From: Intrasporangiaceae bacterium
GTDB lineage: Bacteria; Actinomycetota; Actinomycetes; Actinomycetales; Dermatophilaceae
Reading direction: 5' to 3'
NCBI GenBank assembly: GCA_021324575.1
Contig: JAJPIW010000026.1
Coordinates: 1 to 64,000 of the forward strand
DNA length: 64,000 nt
Shown here piece by piece: positions 1-8,754 of this stretch. The notes below the pieces were generated by a model. It was not told where the DNA came from. It worked only from the letters and a program-made list of their open reading frames with translations, and searched no databases. The first letter of the stretch is position 1, and every line of letters begins with the position of its first letter. A program made the translations under genes and the position numbers.

Positions 1-170
1 CCAAAAGAGGCATCGGCACTGTTGGTCACCCAGATCCCGCCATCCCACAGGTCCGCCTGATGCACCACCGCCCCCTCCGACCGCAACGCGAACCACCCCA
101 ACAGCGACGCCACCAGGGCGACGACAACACCCGACGCGACGGCCGTCGACCGTCGTGCTGGACCTGCCAT
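1..170 (-). CDS. N-terminal fragment (runs off window start) of a membrane-anchored or secreted protein; MAGPARRSTAVASGVVVALVASLLGWFALRSEGAVVHQADLWDGGIWVTNSADASF
   Basis: ATG on minus strand at 170; hydrophobic segment then HQADLWDGGIWVTN, typical of actinobacterial beta-propeller/Ig-like surface proteins. Confidence 0.55.
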   Translation of the reverse strand, partial: MAGPARRSTAVASGVVVALVASLLGWFALRSEGAVVHQADLWDGGIWVTNSADASF

Positions 171-222
171 GTCTTCTCCCCTTGCACCCGAACCCGGGCT
201 CAGGGTATCCGCCCATCCCGTG

Positions 223-1473
223 TCACGGGGAGGGTGCCAGCTCCCGGCGAACCATGCGGTCCCTACCCAGCTCCGCGGTCACCACCCCCGCGATCGGACC
301 GGCCATGACGACGAGCAGGCACACCGGGAGGGACGCGCCCGCGGAGGCGAGCACGACCGCGACCACGAGGATGGCGACCTCGAGCGTCTTGGTGCCGACC
401 ACGGACCGGTTCAACCCGACGAGGACCTGGAAGAGCCCGGCGAGCGACACGGTGTAGACCCCGACGGGCACGGCCACGGCCAGCACCGCCCCGAGCGTCG
501 ACAGGTGCGACTCGCCGGACAGGACGGTGGCGGCGACGTGCAGCCCGGCGCCGATCGCCGCGATCGCCCCGAAGACGACGATGTGGAGGTAGCCGAACCG
601 GAAGCCCTTGTCGCGGTCCGCCTCCAGCGCCTCCCCGCTCGGTAGGAGGAAGTACAGCCACCACAGCCCGAAGGCCAGCCCGGTGCCGGCCAGCCCCACG
701 AGGGCCACGTCGAGGGTCCAGCCGTGCTCAAGGGCCGCGGACAAGGTCGCGATGGTCCCGATCAGGCACTCGCCGAGGGCGATGATCGCGAGCAGGCCGT
801 AGCGCTCGGCGATGTGGTGCGGGTGCCAGGGCGTGGGTGCACCCGCTCTGCGCTCCGCGGCATACGGGACCGCCCCCTCCAACCCGAGCATGACGAGCCA
901 GCCGATGACGGCCGACAGCCCGTGGGCGTGCAGGAGGTAGAAGACGACCCAGCCGGCCTGGGTGACCGCGATGCCCACGGCATACGTGAGGCAGGTGCGT
1001 CGCAGGGCGGGCTCACACTGCGAGGCGGCCCGCAGCCACTGGGCGACCATCGCGACCCGCATGATGATGTAGCCGATGATCATCGTCCCGTTGGCGAGCG
1101 AATGTCCCTCGTCGAGGGAGTGGAAGAGCGGCGTCAGGCCCACGGCCAGGACGAGCACCCCGAGCATCTGGACCATCGTGAGGACCCGGAACACCCAGTC
1201 GTCGGTGTCGAAGGCGCTGGCGAACCAGGTGAAGTTGATCCACGCCCAGACGATCGCGAAGACGGCGAAGCCGAAGCCGAGGACCGCGCCAGAGACGTGC
1301 CCCTCACCGAGCAGGTGCGCGGCCTGGTTGCCGGCAACCCCGAAGGCGATGGCGAAGGTGAGGTCGAAGAACAGCTCGAGCGGCGAGGAGACCCGGTGGT
1401 GCTCCTCAGGGTCGCGACCGGTCATCCTGCGGATGCCGTGGCTCGGCAGGCCGGCGTGGGTCGGGTGCGTCAT
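223..1473 (-). CDS. Low temperature requirement protein A (LtrA) family membrane protein
   Basis: EHHRVSSPLELFFDLTFAIAFG N-terminus and multiple TM segments. Confidence 0.85.
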   Translation of the reverse strand: MTHPTHAGLPSHGIRRMTGRDPEEHHRVSSPLELFFDLTFAIAFGVAGNQAAHLLGEGHVSGAVLGFGFAVFAIVWAWINFTWFASAFDTDDWVFRVLTMVQMLGVLVLAVGLTPLFHSLDEGHSLANGTMIIGYIIMRVAMVAQWLRAASQCEPALRRTCLTYAVGIAVTQAGWVVFYLLHAHGLSAVIGWLVMLGLEGAVPYAAERRAGAPTPWHPHHIAERYGLLAIIALGECLIGTIATLSAALEHGWTLDVALVGLAGTGLAFGLWWLYFLLPSGEALEADRDKGFRFGYLHIVVFGAIAAIGAGLHVAATVLSGESHLSTLGAVLAVAVPVGVYTVSLAGLFQVLVGLNRSVVGTKTLEVAILVVAVVLASAGASLPVCLLVVMAGPIAGVVTAELGRDRMVRRELAPSP

Positions 1474-1499
1474 GCGGGAGATCCTCCCGTATGCCGGCC

Positions 1500-2195
1500 T
1501 CAGCGGGTCGTGGCGAGCTTCGGGTCGACGACGTCGAGGTGGGAGTGGTCGTTGTAGCCGGCCACGAGGGCGCCGGTGCGTGCGCTCGTGGTGATCGTCG
1601 AGACCGAGGAGTTGACGATGGGGTACTGGAGCCGGCCCCACATGACCGGGTCACCGCCGAGGGTGCTCGTGAGCGCCCAGCAGACCGGGCCGGCCGACGT
1701 CGTGACGACGGCCGTGTCGTCCGGGCCGAGACCCTCCAGGACGTGGGCGAGCGCGGCCTCGACCCGCCCGGTGAAGGCGCTGAAGGTCTCCGGGTAGTCC
1801 TCGTCGTGCTCGCCCTCGGCCCAGCGGATCATCGCCTTCTCGAACATGACCATGAACGCGCGGTAGGGGCGGAAGGTGCGAACGAGGTCGGCCTTCATGA
1901 CCGTCATCGACCGGTAGGCGGGCTTGTGGGCGGTGATGATCGCCTGGTGGTCGTACTCGTTCCACCGGGGGTCGGTGTCGACCTCGACGTCCCACCCGGC
2001 GGCGTGGGTCATCCGCGCGACCGTCTGCTGCTGACGCTCGAGTCCCCCGGAGACGACCACCTTGGGCTTGATGCCACGCGCCGCGAGCGAGGTGCCGAGG
2101 ATGGCCGCCTGCCGCTCGCCGAGGGGAGACAGGTGGTCGTAGTCCTTCTTGCCCCACGACGCCTGGCCGTGCCGGACGAGCAGGATTCGGCTCAT
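1500..2195 (-). CDS. Histidine phosphatase (phosphoglycerate mutase-like) family protein
   Basis: ILLVRHGQASWGKKDYDHLSPLGERQA RHG motif. Confidence 0.88.
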   Translation of the reverse strand: MSRILLVRHGQASWGKKDYDHLSPLGERQAAILGTSLAARGIKPKVVVSGGLERQQQTVARMTHAAGWDVEVDTDPRWNEYDHQAIITAHKPAYRSMTVMKADLVRTFRPYRAFMVMFEKAMIRWAEGEHDEDYPETFSAFTGRVEAALAHVLEGLGPDDTAVVTTSAGPVCWALTSTLGGDPVMWGRLQYPIVNSSVSTITTSARTGALVAGYNDHSHLDVVDPKLATTR

Positions 2196-3298
2196 GGTGC
2201 TCCTTCGACGATCCGCTGGCAGGTGTTGCCCAGATAGCGAACCATGTCACCGAACCGGCCGTACGCCGGGTTGGTCGTCTGGCCGTGGAAGAAGCGGTAG
2301 TAGATCTGCTGGCCGATGACGGCGAGCCGGAACAGGCCGAACACCTCGTAGAAGGTCCAGTCCTCCGGTCCGATGGTCCGCCCGGTCCGTTCCCCGTATG
2401 CCGCGACGACCTCCTGGCGGGTCAGCATCCCTTTCGCGTTGGTCGGCTGGAGCCGTAGCGTGATCCGCTGGGGGTCGTCGTCTGCCTGGACCCAGTAGGC
2501 CAGGGCGCCGGCGAGGTCCATGAGCGGGTCACCCACGGTGGCGAGCTCCCAGTCGAGCAGAGCCCTGACCTGGGTCGGGTCGGCTGCGGACAGGACCATG
2601 TTGTCGAAGCGGAAGTCGTTGTGTATCAGGCACATTCCCGCGTCGGCGGGTTGGTGCGCGTCGAGCCAGGTCATGACGTCCTCGAGCGCGTCGACGTCGG
2701 GGGTGCGGGCGCGGCGGTAGCGCTCGTTCCAGCCGCCGACCTGGCGGGCCACGTAGCCCTCGCCCCGGCTGAGGTGCGCCAGGCCGGCCGCCTCGACGTC
2801 GACGGCGTGCAGGTCGGCGAGCCGGTCGATGGCGATGAGGCACAGCCGCTTGACGCCCGCCTCGTCAAGGCCGAGCTCGGGCGGGATGTCGGTGCGCAGG
2901 ATGGTGCCCTCGACCCGCTCCATGACGTAGAACGTGCTGCCGATGACCGACTCGTCCTCGCAGAGCGCGACCATCGTCGGCACGTACGGGTACACCGGCT
3001 TGAGGCCCGCTTGGAGGTTGTGCTCGCGCGCCATGTCGTGGGCGCCCTTGGCCTTCGTGCCGCCCGGGGGGCGGCGCAGGATCAGGTCGCGGCCGGCATA
3101 CGAGAGGAGATAGGTGAGGTTGCTCGCTCCCCCGACGAACTGCCGCACCTCGGGCGTTCCCCCGAGGCTGCCGTCGGTCCGGATCGGCTCGGAAGCGTTG
3201 TGCCGCAACCATTCCGCGACCACCGCGACGTCGAAGGCGTCCTCGCCGCGGACCGCCTTGGCATTGCTGGGAACGTCACTGCTCGGCAGCTCGGTCAC
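2192..3298 (-). CDS. Phosphotransferase family protein (APH / ACAD10-11 kinase-like)
   Basis: FVGGASNLTYLL, LIHNDFRFDNMV, ALLDWELATVGDPLMDLA; GTG start; ATGA overlap with upstream SDR. Confidence 0.87.
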   Translation of the reverse strand: MTELPSSDVPSNAKAVRGEDAFDVAVVAEWLRHNASEPIRTDGSLGGTPEVRQFVGGASNLTYLLSYAGRDLILRRPPGGTKAKGAHDMAREHNLQAGLKPVYPYVPTMVALCEDESVIGSTFYVMERVEGTILRTDIPPELGLDEAGVKRLCLIAIDRLADLHAVDVEAAGLAHLSRGEGYVARQVGGWNERYRRARTPDVDALEDVMTWLDAHQPADAGMCLIHNDFRFDNMVLSAADPTQVRALLDWELATVGDPLMDLAGALAYWVQADDDPQRITLRLQPTNAKGMLTRQEVVAAYGERTGRTIGPEDWTFYEVFGLFRLAVIGQQIYYRFFHGQTTNPAYGRFGDMVRYLGNTCQRIVEGAP

Positions 3299-4110
3299 GG
3301 GCGCCGGCCTCTGCCGTCGGGGTGCAGCTCGCGGTATGCCGCCCGCTCGCCGGCCTCCGTGAACTGCCGGTCGTAGAGCGGCCGGTCGTTGGTCTTGGTC
3401 CAGTAGGTCTGCCGGGCCAGCTCGTCGGGCAGGATGACCGGCTCCTGCCGGTCCATCCCGGCCATCACGGCAGTGGCGATGTCGTCGGCGGTCAGGGGCG
3501 AGTCGTTGATCAGCTTGGCCGCGGTCTTCTCGGCGGCGGCGTCGGCGCCGTGCATCGAGGCGGCCAGGTTGGTCCGGAAGAAGCTCGGGCAGACGACGCT
3601 CGTCGAGATCCCGAACGGGGCCAGCTCGAAGCGCAGCGTCTCCGAGAGCGCGACGACGGCGGCCTTGTTGGCGTTGTAGGCCGACATGACCGGGCCGTGG
3701 ACGAGGCCCGCGAGGCTGGCAGTGTTGACGATGTGGCCGGACCGCTGCGCCTTGAGCATCGGGGTGAAGGTCCGACAGCCCCGGACGGCGCCGAGCAGGT
3801 TGACCGCCAGGCCGCGCTCCCAGTCCTCGATCGTCGAGACGTCGATCCGGCCGCCGGTGGCGATGCCGGCGTTGTTGACGAGGACGTCGAGGCGGCCCCA
3901 TTGCTCGTCGACCCAGGCCTTGGCGGCGGCCCAGTCGGCGTCGCTCGTGACGTCAAGACGTTGGTACGTCACGCCGTTCGGCAGTAGGCCGGGCTCGACG
4001 GCCGCGTCGCGGTCGGTGGCCAGCACGGCGTCGCCGCGCGCGGCGAACGCCTTGGCGAGGGCCAGGCCGAGTCCGCTCGCGGCGCCGGTGAGGAGGACGT
4101 GACGGCTCAT
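3295..4110 (-). CDS. SDR family oxidoreductase
   Basis: VLLTGAASGLGLALA, NNAGIATGG, YNANKAAV. Confidence 0.9.
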   Translation of the reverse strand: MSRHVLLTGAASGLGLALAKAFAARGDAVLATDRDAAVEPGLLPNGVTYQRLDVTSDADWAAAKAWVDEQWGRLDVLVNNAGIATGGRIDVSTIEDWERGLAVNLLGAVRGCRTFTPMLKAQRSGHIVNTASLAGLVHGPVMSAYNANKAAVVALSETLRFELAPFGISTSVVCPSFFRTNLAASMHGADAAAEKTAAKLINDSPLTADDIATAVMAGMDRQEPVILPDELARQTYWTKTNDRPLYDRQFTEAGERAAYRELHPDGRGRRP

Positions 4111-5375
4111 CGGGCGCCCGCCTTCGCGGCATACTTCGCCAGCTCGAGCTTGGCCACGGTCGCGAGGTGGACCTCGTCCGGGCCGTCGGCGAGCCGGAGC
4201 GACCGGGCGCCGGCGTATGCCGCCGCGAGCGGGTAGTCCTCGCTCATCCCGGCGCCGCCGTGCAGCTGGATGGCCATGTCGATGACGTCCAGGGCCATGC
4301 CCGGCGTGGCCGCCTTGATCTCGGCGACCTCGGAGAGCGCGCCACGGGCGCCGAAGGTGTCCAGCTTCCAGGCCGCGTGCAGCACGTGCAGACGCGCCTG
4401 GTTGATGGCGATCCGGGCCTTGGCGATCCGCTCGCGGTTGCCGCCGAGGTCGACGATCGGGGTGCCGAACGCCTGCCGCGAGCTGGCCCTGGTGATGGCC
4501 AGCTCCAGGGCCATCTCGGCCAGGCCGACGAGCCGCATGCAGTGATGGACCCGGCCCGGGCCGAGCCGCCCCTGGGCGATCTCGAAGGCGCGGCCGGGGC
4601 CGGCGATGATGTTCTCGACCGGGACTCGGACGTTGTCGAGGAGGACCTGGCCGTGGCCGATCGGCTCGTCGTACTGGCCCATGGCAGAGAGCATCCGCTC
4701 GATCGTGACGCCCTGGCTGTCGCGCGGGACGACGACCATCGAGTGCCGGTGGTGGCGGTCGGCCTCGGGGTTGCTCACCGCCATGAAGATGAAGACCTTG
4801 CAGTCCGGGTGGCCGGCGCCCGAGGACCACCACTTGCGTCCGTTGAGGACGACGTCGTCGCCGTCGACCGTCGCGGTGGCCGCCATGTTGGTCGCGTCGG
4901 AGGAGGCGACGGCCGGCTCGGTCATGAGGAACGCGCTGCGGATCCGCCCGTCCAGCAACGGTTCCAGCCACTGCTTCTTCTGCTCGTCGCTGCCGTACTT
5001 GAGCAGAACCTCCATGTTGCCGGTGTCCGGGGCGTTGCAGTTGAACATGAGCGGGGCGAGGTAGGACCGGCCCATCGCCTCGGCCACCGGGGCGTAGTCG
5101 ACGTTGGACAGACCGGCGCCGCCGTCGGTCCCGAACTGGACGGCATACGGGCCCTCGTGGCCGGCCGGGAGGAAGAGGTTCCACAGGCCCTCGGCCCGCG
5201 CCTTGGCCTTCAGCTCCTCGACGAGCGGGTGCACGACCCACGGGTCCTCGCCTGCGGCGCGACGGCGGGCCACCTCCTCGCGCATGACCGGCTCGACCGG
5301 CTCGATCTGGTCGCGGACGAAGGTCCGGACCCGGTCGGCGAGGTCCTGTGAACGGGGCGACGGTGCGAAGTCCAT
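4107..5375 (-). CDS. Acyl-CoA dehydrogenase family protein
   Basis: FLMTEPAVASSDATNM, GGAGMSEDYPLA. Confidence 0.92.
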   Translation of the reverse strand: MDFAPSPRSQDLADRVRTFVRDQIEPVEPVMREEVARRRAAGEDPWVVHPLVEELKAKARAEGLWNLFLPAGHEGPYAVQFGTDGGAGLSNVDYAPVAEAMGRSYLAPLMFNCNAPDTGNMEVLLKYGSDEQKKQWLEPLLDGRIRSAFLMTEPAVASSDATNMAATATVDGDDVVLNGRKWWSSGAGHPDCKVFIFMAVSNPEADRHHRHSMVVVPRDSQGVTIERMLSAMGQYDEPIGHGQVLLDNVRVPVENIIAGPGRAFEIAQGRLGPGRVHHCMRLVGLAEMALELAITRASSRQAFGTPIVDLGGNRERIAKARIAINQARLHVLHAAWKLDTFGARGALSEVAEIKAATPGMALDVIDMAIQLHGGAGMSEDYPLAAAYAGARSLRLADGPDEVHLATVAKLELAKYAAKAGAR

Positions 5376-5392
5376 GGCCTTGACAGTAGTCC

Positions 5393-5415
5393 GCTATTGA
5401 GCGACGCTCAATAGC
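5393..5415. promoter_or_regulatory. Candidate TetR operator: GCTATTGAGCG-A-CGCTCAATAGC perfect 11+1+11 palindrome
   Basis: Perfect inverted repeat in the divergent gap between acyl-CoA dehydrogenase and tetR. Confidence 0.85.
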
Positions 5416-6102
5416 GTGAGGCCTCCGTCACCCGATCCACCGGCCGTCCGTCGTGTCCGGATGTCGCCGGAGGACCGACGCCGCCAGCTGTTGGGGATCG
5501 GCTTGGCTCGGCTCGTCGCGAACCCGCTCGACGATGTCCCGGTCGACGTCGTGGCGGCGGAGGCAGGGATCAGCCGCGGGCTGCTCTTCCACTACTTCCC
5601 GACCAAGGCCGACTATCAGCGCGAGGTCGTCGCGGCCGCCGGGCGCCGGGTGCTCCGCAACGTCGCTCCGCCGCGTGGGGCCGAGGGGCGGGAGGCGTTG
5701 CGGCACCTGGTGGTTCGGTTCCTCGAGCAGGTGCGTCGGCGGCAGACGTTCTTCCTCGCGCTCGTCCGCGGTGAGGGGCTGCTCGGGCCGAGCGGCGGGG
5801 CGCAGGTCCACGACACGCTACGGGCCGCGATGACCGAGCGGGTCATGACGTATGCCGCCCTGCCCGACGAGCGTCGACCGGTCGTCCACGCCTGGCTGGC
5901 CTACGTCGAGGACCTCGCGCTGACGTCAGAAGGTGAGCCGCCGGGCACCCGCCAGGCGGGGTCGGCAGGGTCGGCAGGGTCGGCAGGGTCGGCGGGGAGC
6001 ACACCAGCCGATCACGCGCCGACCGGACTACCGCTGGCTGAGGCACTCGCCGACCACGCCCTGGCTGCGCTGGACGCCCTCCTCGCCCTGCCCACCCTCT
6101 GA
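5416..6102 (+). CDS. TetR/AcrR family transcriptional regulator
   Basis: DRRRQLLGIGLARLVANPLDDVPVDVVAAEAGISRGLLFHYFPTKADYQREVV; start may be the ATG at 5461. Confidence 0.88.
   Translation: MRPPSPDPPAVRRVRMSPEDRRRQLLGIGLARLVANPLDDVPVDVVAAEAGISRGLLFHYFPTKADYQREVVAAAGRRVLRNVAPPRGAEGREALRHLVVRFLEQVRRRQTFFLALVRGEGLLGPSGGAQVHDTLRAAMTERVMTYAALPDERRPVVHAWLAYVEDLALTSEGEPPGTRQAGSAGSAGSAGSAGSTPADHAPTGLPLAEALADHALAALDALLALPTL
5959..5994 (+). repeat. In-frame 9-bp tandem repeat (GGGTCGGCA)x4 encoding Gly-Ser-Ala
   Basis: Four consecutive 9-mers, last with one change (GGGTCGGCG). Confidence 0.9.
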
Positions 6103-6276
6103 TCAGGCCACTGCGTTTCTGCGCCCTGGCGCTCCGCGCAGCCACCGGCGCAGCGGTTTCTGCGTGCCTCGTCGGCTTCTGCACCATGGCGCAGAGACGC
6201 GACGCGGTCGAGTCGGCCAGTTGACGATTGCGCGAGTCTTTGACGGCGCCAGGCGGCGGCGGTCAGGCGGGGACGG

Positions 6277-7506
6277 TCAGGCGGTGGCGAGACGCCGGTC
6301 GCGGTCGGCGACGTGGAGACGGACCGAGATGGCGATGACCACGAGGCCGAGCAGTGAGAGGCCGACGCCGACCCAGCTGGGCGCGGTGTAGCCCCAGCCA
6401 CGGGCGATCACGAGCCCGCCGAGCCAGGCGCCGAGGGCGTTGGCCAGGTTGAGCGAGGCGTGGTTGCTCGCCGCGCCAAGGGTCTGGGCGTCCCCCGCGA
6501 CCGCCATCAGCCGCAGCTGGAGCGCCACCACGAAGAACGAGATGACGACGGCGATGAGGAACAGGGTGAGTACAGCCGGCACGGCATACGAGGCCGCCCA
6601 GGTGAACGTCGCCAGGAGGACCGCGGTCCCGATCGAGCCGATCACCATCGTGCGCAGCACGGACCAGTCGACGAGCCGCCCACCGAGCCAGGTCCCGACG
6701 AGCCCGCCGAGACCGAAGGTGAGCAGGAAGATGGGGACCGCGTTCTCGGACAGATGGGTGACATGGGTGACGGTCGGGGCGATGTAGGAGTACATGGCGA
6801 ACATGCCGCCGAAGCCCACCGCGCCGATGAGCAGGGTGAGCCAGACCTGCGGTCGCTTCAGGGCACCGAGCTCGCTGCGGACGGTCGCGTCGGCGTTGTG
6901 CGGCGTGGTCGGGACGAACGCGAAGACCGCGACCGCCGTCGCCAGACCGATGACGCCGACCAGCCAGTACGCGGAGCGCCAGCCGAGGTGCTGCCCGAGC
7001 CAGGTCGCCGCGGGGACGCCGGCAATGTTGGCGATCGGGATGCCGAGCATGACCCGACCCACCGCCCGACCACCGCGGCCCGGCGGAGCCAGGTCGACGG
7101 CCACGAGGGAGGCGACCCCGAAGAACGCGCCGTGTGGCAGCCCGGCGATCACCCGCGCCGCGACGAGCAGGTCGAAGTTGGCGGCCACCGCGGACAGGAT
7201 GTTGCCGACCGCGAAGAGCACCATGAAGGCGATGAGCAGCCGGCGGCGCGGGAACCTGGCCCCGATGACGGCGAAGAGGGGGGCGCCGATGACGACGCCC
7301 GCGGCATACGCGCTGATCGCGTGACCGGCTGTCGGGATGTCGACCCCGACCCCGTCGGCGATCTGCGGGAGCAGCCCCATGGTCACGAACTCGGTTGTGC
7401 CGATGCCGAACCCGCCCAGGATGAGGGCGATGGTCGCGGCCAGGAGGCGGCGCGGGGAGGCGGTCACGGCAGTCAGGTCCAGGGGGCGTGTGTCAAGGAG
7501 GGTCAT
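6277..7506 (-). CDS. MFS transporter (AraJ/arabinose-efflux-like)
   Basis: LILGGFGIGTTEFVTMGLLPQIADGVGVDIPTAGHAISAYAAGVVIGAP. Confidence 0.9.
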   Translation of the reverse strand: MTLLDTRPLDLTAVTASPRRLLAATIALILGGFGIGTTEFVTMGLLPQIADGVGVDIPTAGHAISAYAAGVVIGAPLFAVIGARFPRRRLLIAFMVLFAVGNILSAVAANFDLLVAARVIAGLPHGAFFGVASLVAVDLAPPGRGGRAVGRVMLGIPIANIAGVPAATWLGQHLGWRSAYWLVGVIGLATAVAVFAFVPTTPHNADATVRSELGALKRPQVWLTLLIGAVGFGGMFAMYSYIAPTVTHVTHLSENAVPIFLLTFGLGGLVGTWLGGRLVDWSVLRTMVIGSIGTAVLLATFTWAASYAVPAVLTLFLIAVVISFFVVALQLRLMAVAGDAQTLGAASNHASLNLANALGAWLGGLVIARGWGYTAPSWVGVGLSLLGLVVIAISVRLHVADRDRRLATA

Positions 7507-7647
7507 CGGGAGTCCGGGGGGCTGGGGTGGAGCGCCGGCAACGATGACAGCGAGAGGGACGAAAGGTCCAAGGGTATGCCGTGCGCGGGCATTCCCCGGC
7601 GTCGCCGAGCCCGCTGACCGGGTTGCCGACCGGTCGCTGACCGGCCC

Positions 7648-8232
7648 TCAGGGCAGGAGATAGATGACGGCGTTGTTGCCACCGCGACAGGTGACCAGAG
7701 CCTTGCCCCCGCAGGTGATCGTGTAGGTCGTGTCGGTCACCGTGCTGTGTGCCCGCACCTGCCGGCTGCTGCCGTCGCCGACCCCGCCGGCACCGACGAA
7801 GGCATCCCTGACGGTGAGGGCGAACGAGCAGCTGGTCCGTGGCGTCCCGGCATACGCCCGCAGATCGCCGCCCTTGTCGCACAGGCGCGACCCGCCCGGC
7901 ACGGCCACGGTCGAGGTGGGGCGCGACGTGGTCGTCGACGGTGCCGGCTGACTCGGCGGCGCCGGTGTCGTCGTCGCCCGCGCCGAGGGTGCCGTCGTGG
8001 ACGACCCGACAGCCGTGGGACTGCCCGACCACTGGCCCTTGACCCAGCCCACACCCCAGATCGCGGCGCCGACGAACAGCACGAGAACGACGCCGACCAC
8101 GGCTCTCACCCGCCAGGGCGGGGGCGGCTCGGCGACAGTGCGCGCGCCGCAGGCGTCGCACCGCGCGGCATCCGCGCGGACGGGGGCACCGCACTTCGGA
8201 CAGGTCTGCAGGGGCTCCATGACAGAGCCCAT
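7648..8232 (-). CDS. Zinc-ribbon membrane-anchored hypothetical protein
   Basis: CPKCGAPVRADAARCDACGA then one TM segment and a Ser/Thr/Pro-rich linker. Confidence 0.75.
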   Translation of the reverse strand: MGSVMEPLQTCPKCGAPVRADAARCDACGARTVAEPPPPWRVRAVVGVVLVLFVGAAIWGVGWVKGQWSGSPTAVGSSTTAPSARATTTPAPPSQPAPSTTTSRPTSTVAVPGGSRLCDKGGDLRAYAGTPRTSCSFALTVRDAFVGAGGVGDGSSRQVRAHSTVTDTTYTITCGGKALVTCRGGNNAVIYLLP

Positions 8233-8283
8233 TGTGTCCCTGCGGGTGCTGCCGAAGCGATGTGGGGGCGGCTCGACCTGGCG

Positions 8284-8625
8284 TCAGGTGCCGGATCGAA
8301 GAGCGTCCAGGGGAGCCAGCGCGCCGGGTATCGCCCAGTAGTAGACCCAGGTGCCGCGCCGCTCGCAGTCGATGAGGCCGGCCTCGCGCAGCTTGCGCAG
8401 GTGGTGGGACACGGTGGGCTGCGAGACACCCACGTCCTGGAGGTCGCACACGCAGGTCTGGCCGTCGGCGCCGGCGATCCGCGACCAGATCCGGAGCCGG
8501 ACGGGGTCGGCGAGCGCCTTGAGGACGACCGCGACCGTCTCTGCCTGCGCCTCGGACAGGCCGGGCGCGGCGCAGCCGTCATCACACGTGGTGGCGGCGA
8601 GGGGAAGGGTCCTGGTCGGGCTCAC
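8284..8625 (-). CDS. arsR: ArsR/SmtB family repressor
   Basis: VLKALADPVRLRIWSRI...CVCDLQDVGVSQPTVSHHLRKLREAGLI; GTG start; next to arsC-type genes. Confidence 0.87.
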   Translation of the reverse strand: MSPTRTLPLAATTCDDGCAAPGLSEAQAETVAVVLKALADPVRLRIWSRIAGADGQTCVCDLQDVGVSQPTVSHHLRKLREAGLIDCERRGTWVYYWAIPGALAPLDALRSGT

Positions 8626-8679
8626 GTCTCCATATTGACAACCATCGATGCAGATGGCAAGAATCCCGGTATCGACAGT

Positions 8680-8735
8680 CGTCAATGCAGGCGCGTCGAT
8701 GCGGGCCCGTCGACGCAGGCCCGTCCAAGCAAGTC
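8680..8735. repeat. Four 14-bp tandem units: CGTCAATGCAGGCG / CGTCGATGCGGGCC / CGTCGACGCAGGCC / CGTCCAAGCAAGTC
   Basis: Direct reading; lies between arsR and the FAD oxidoreductase start. Confidence 0.8.
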
Positions 8736-8754
8736 CAGCACGCCGGAGGTCAGG

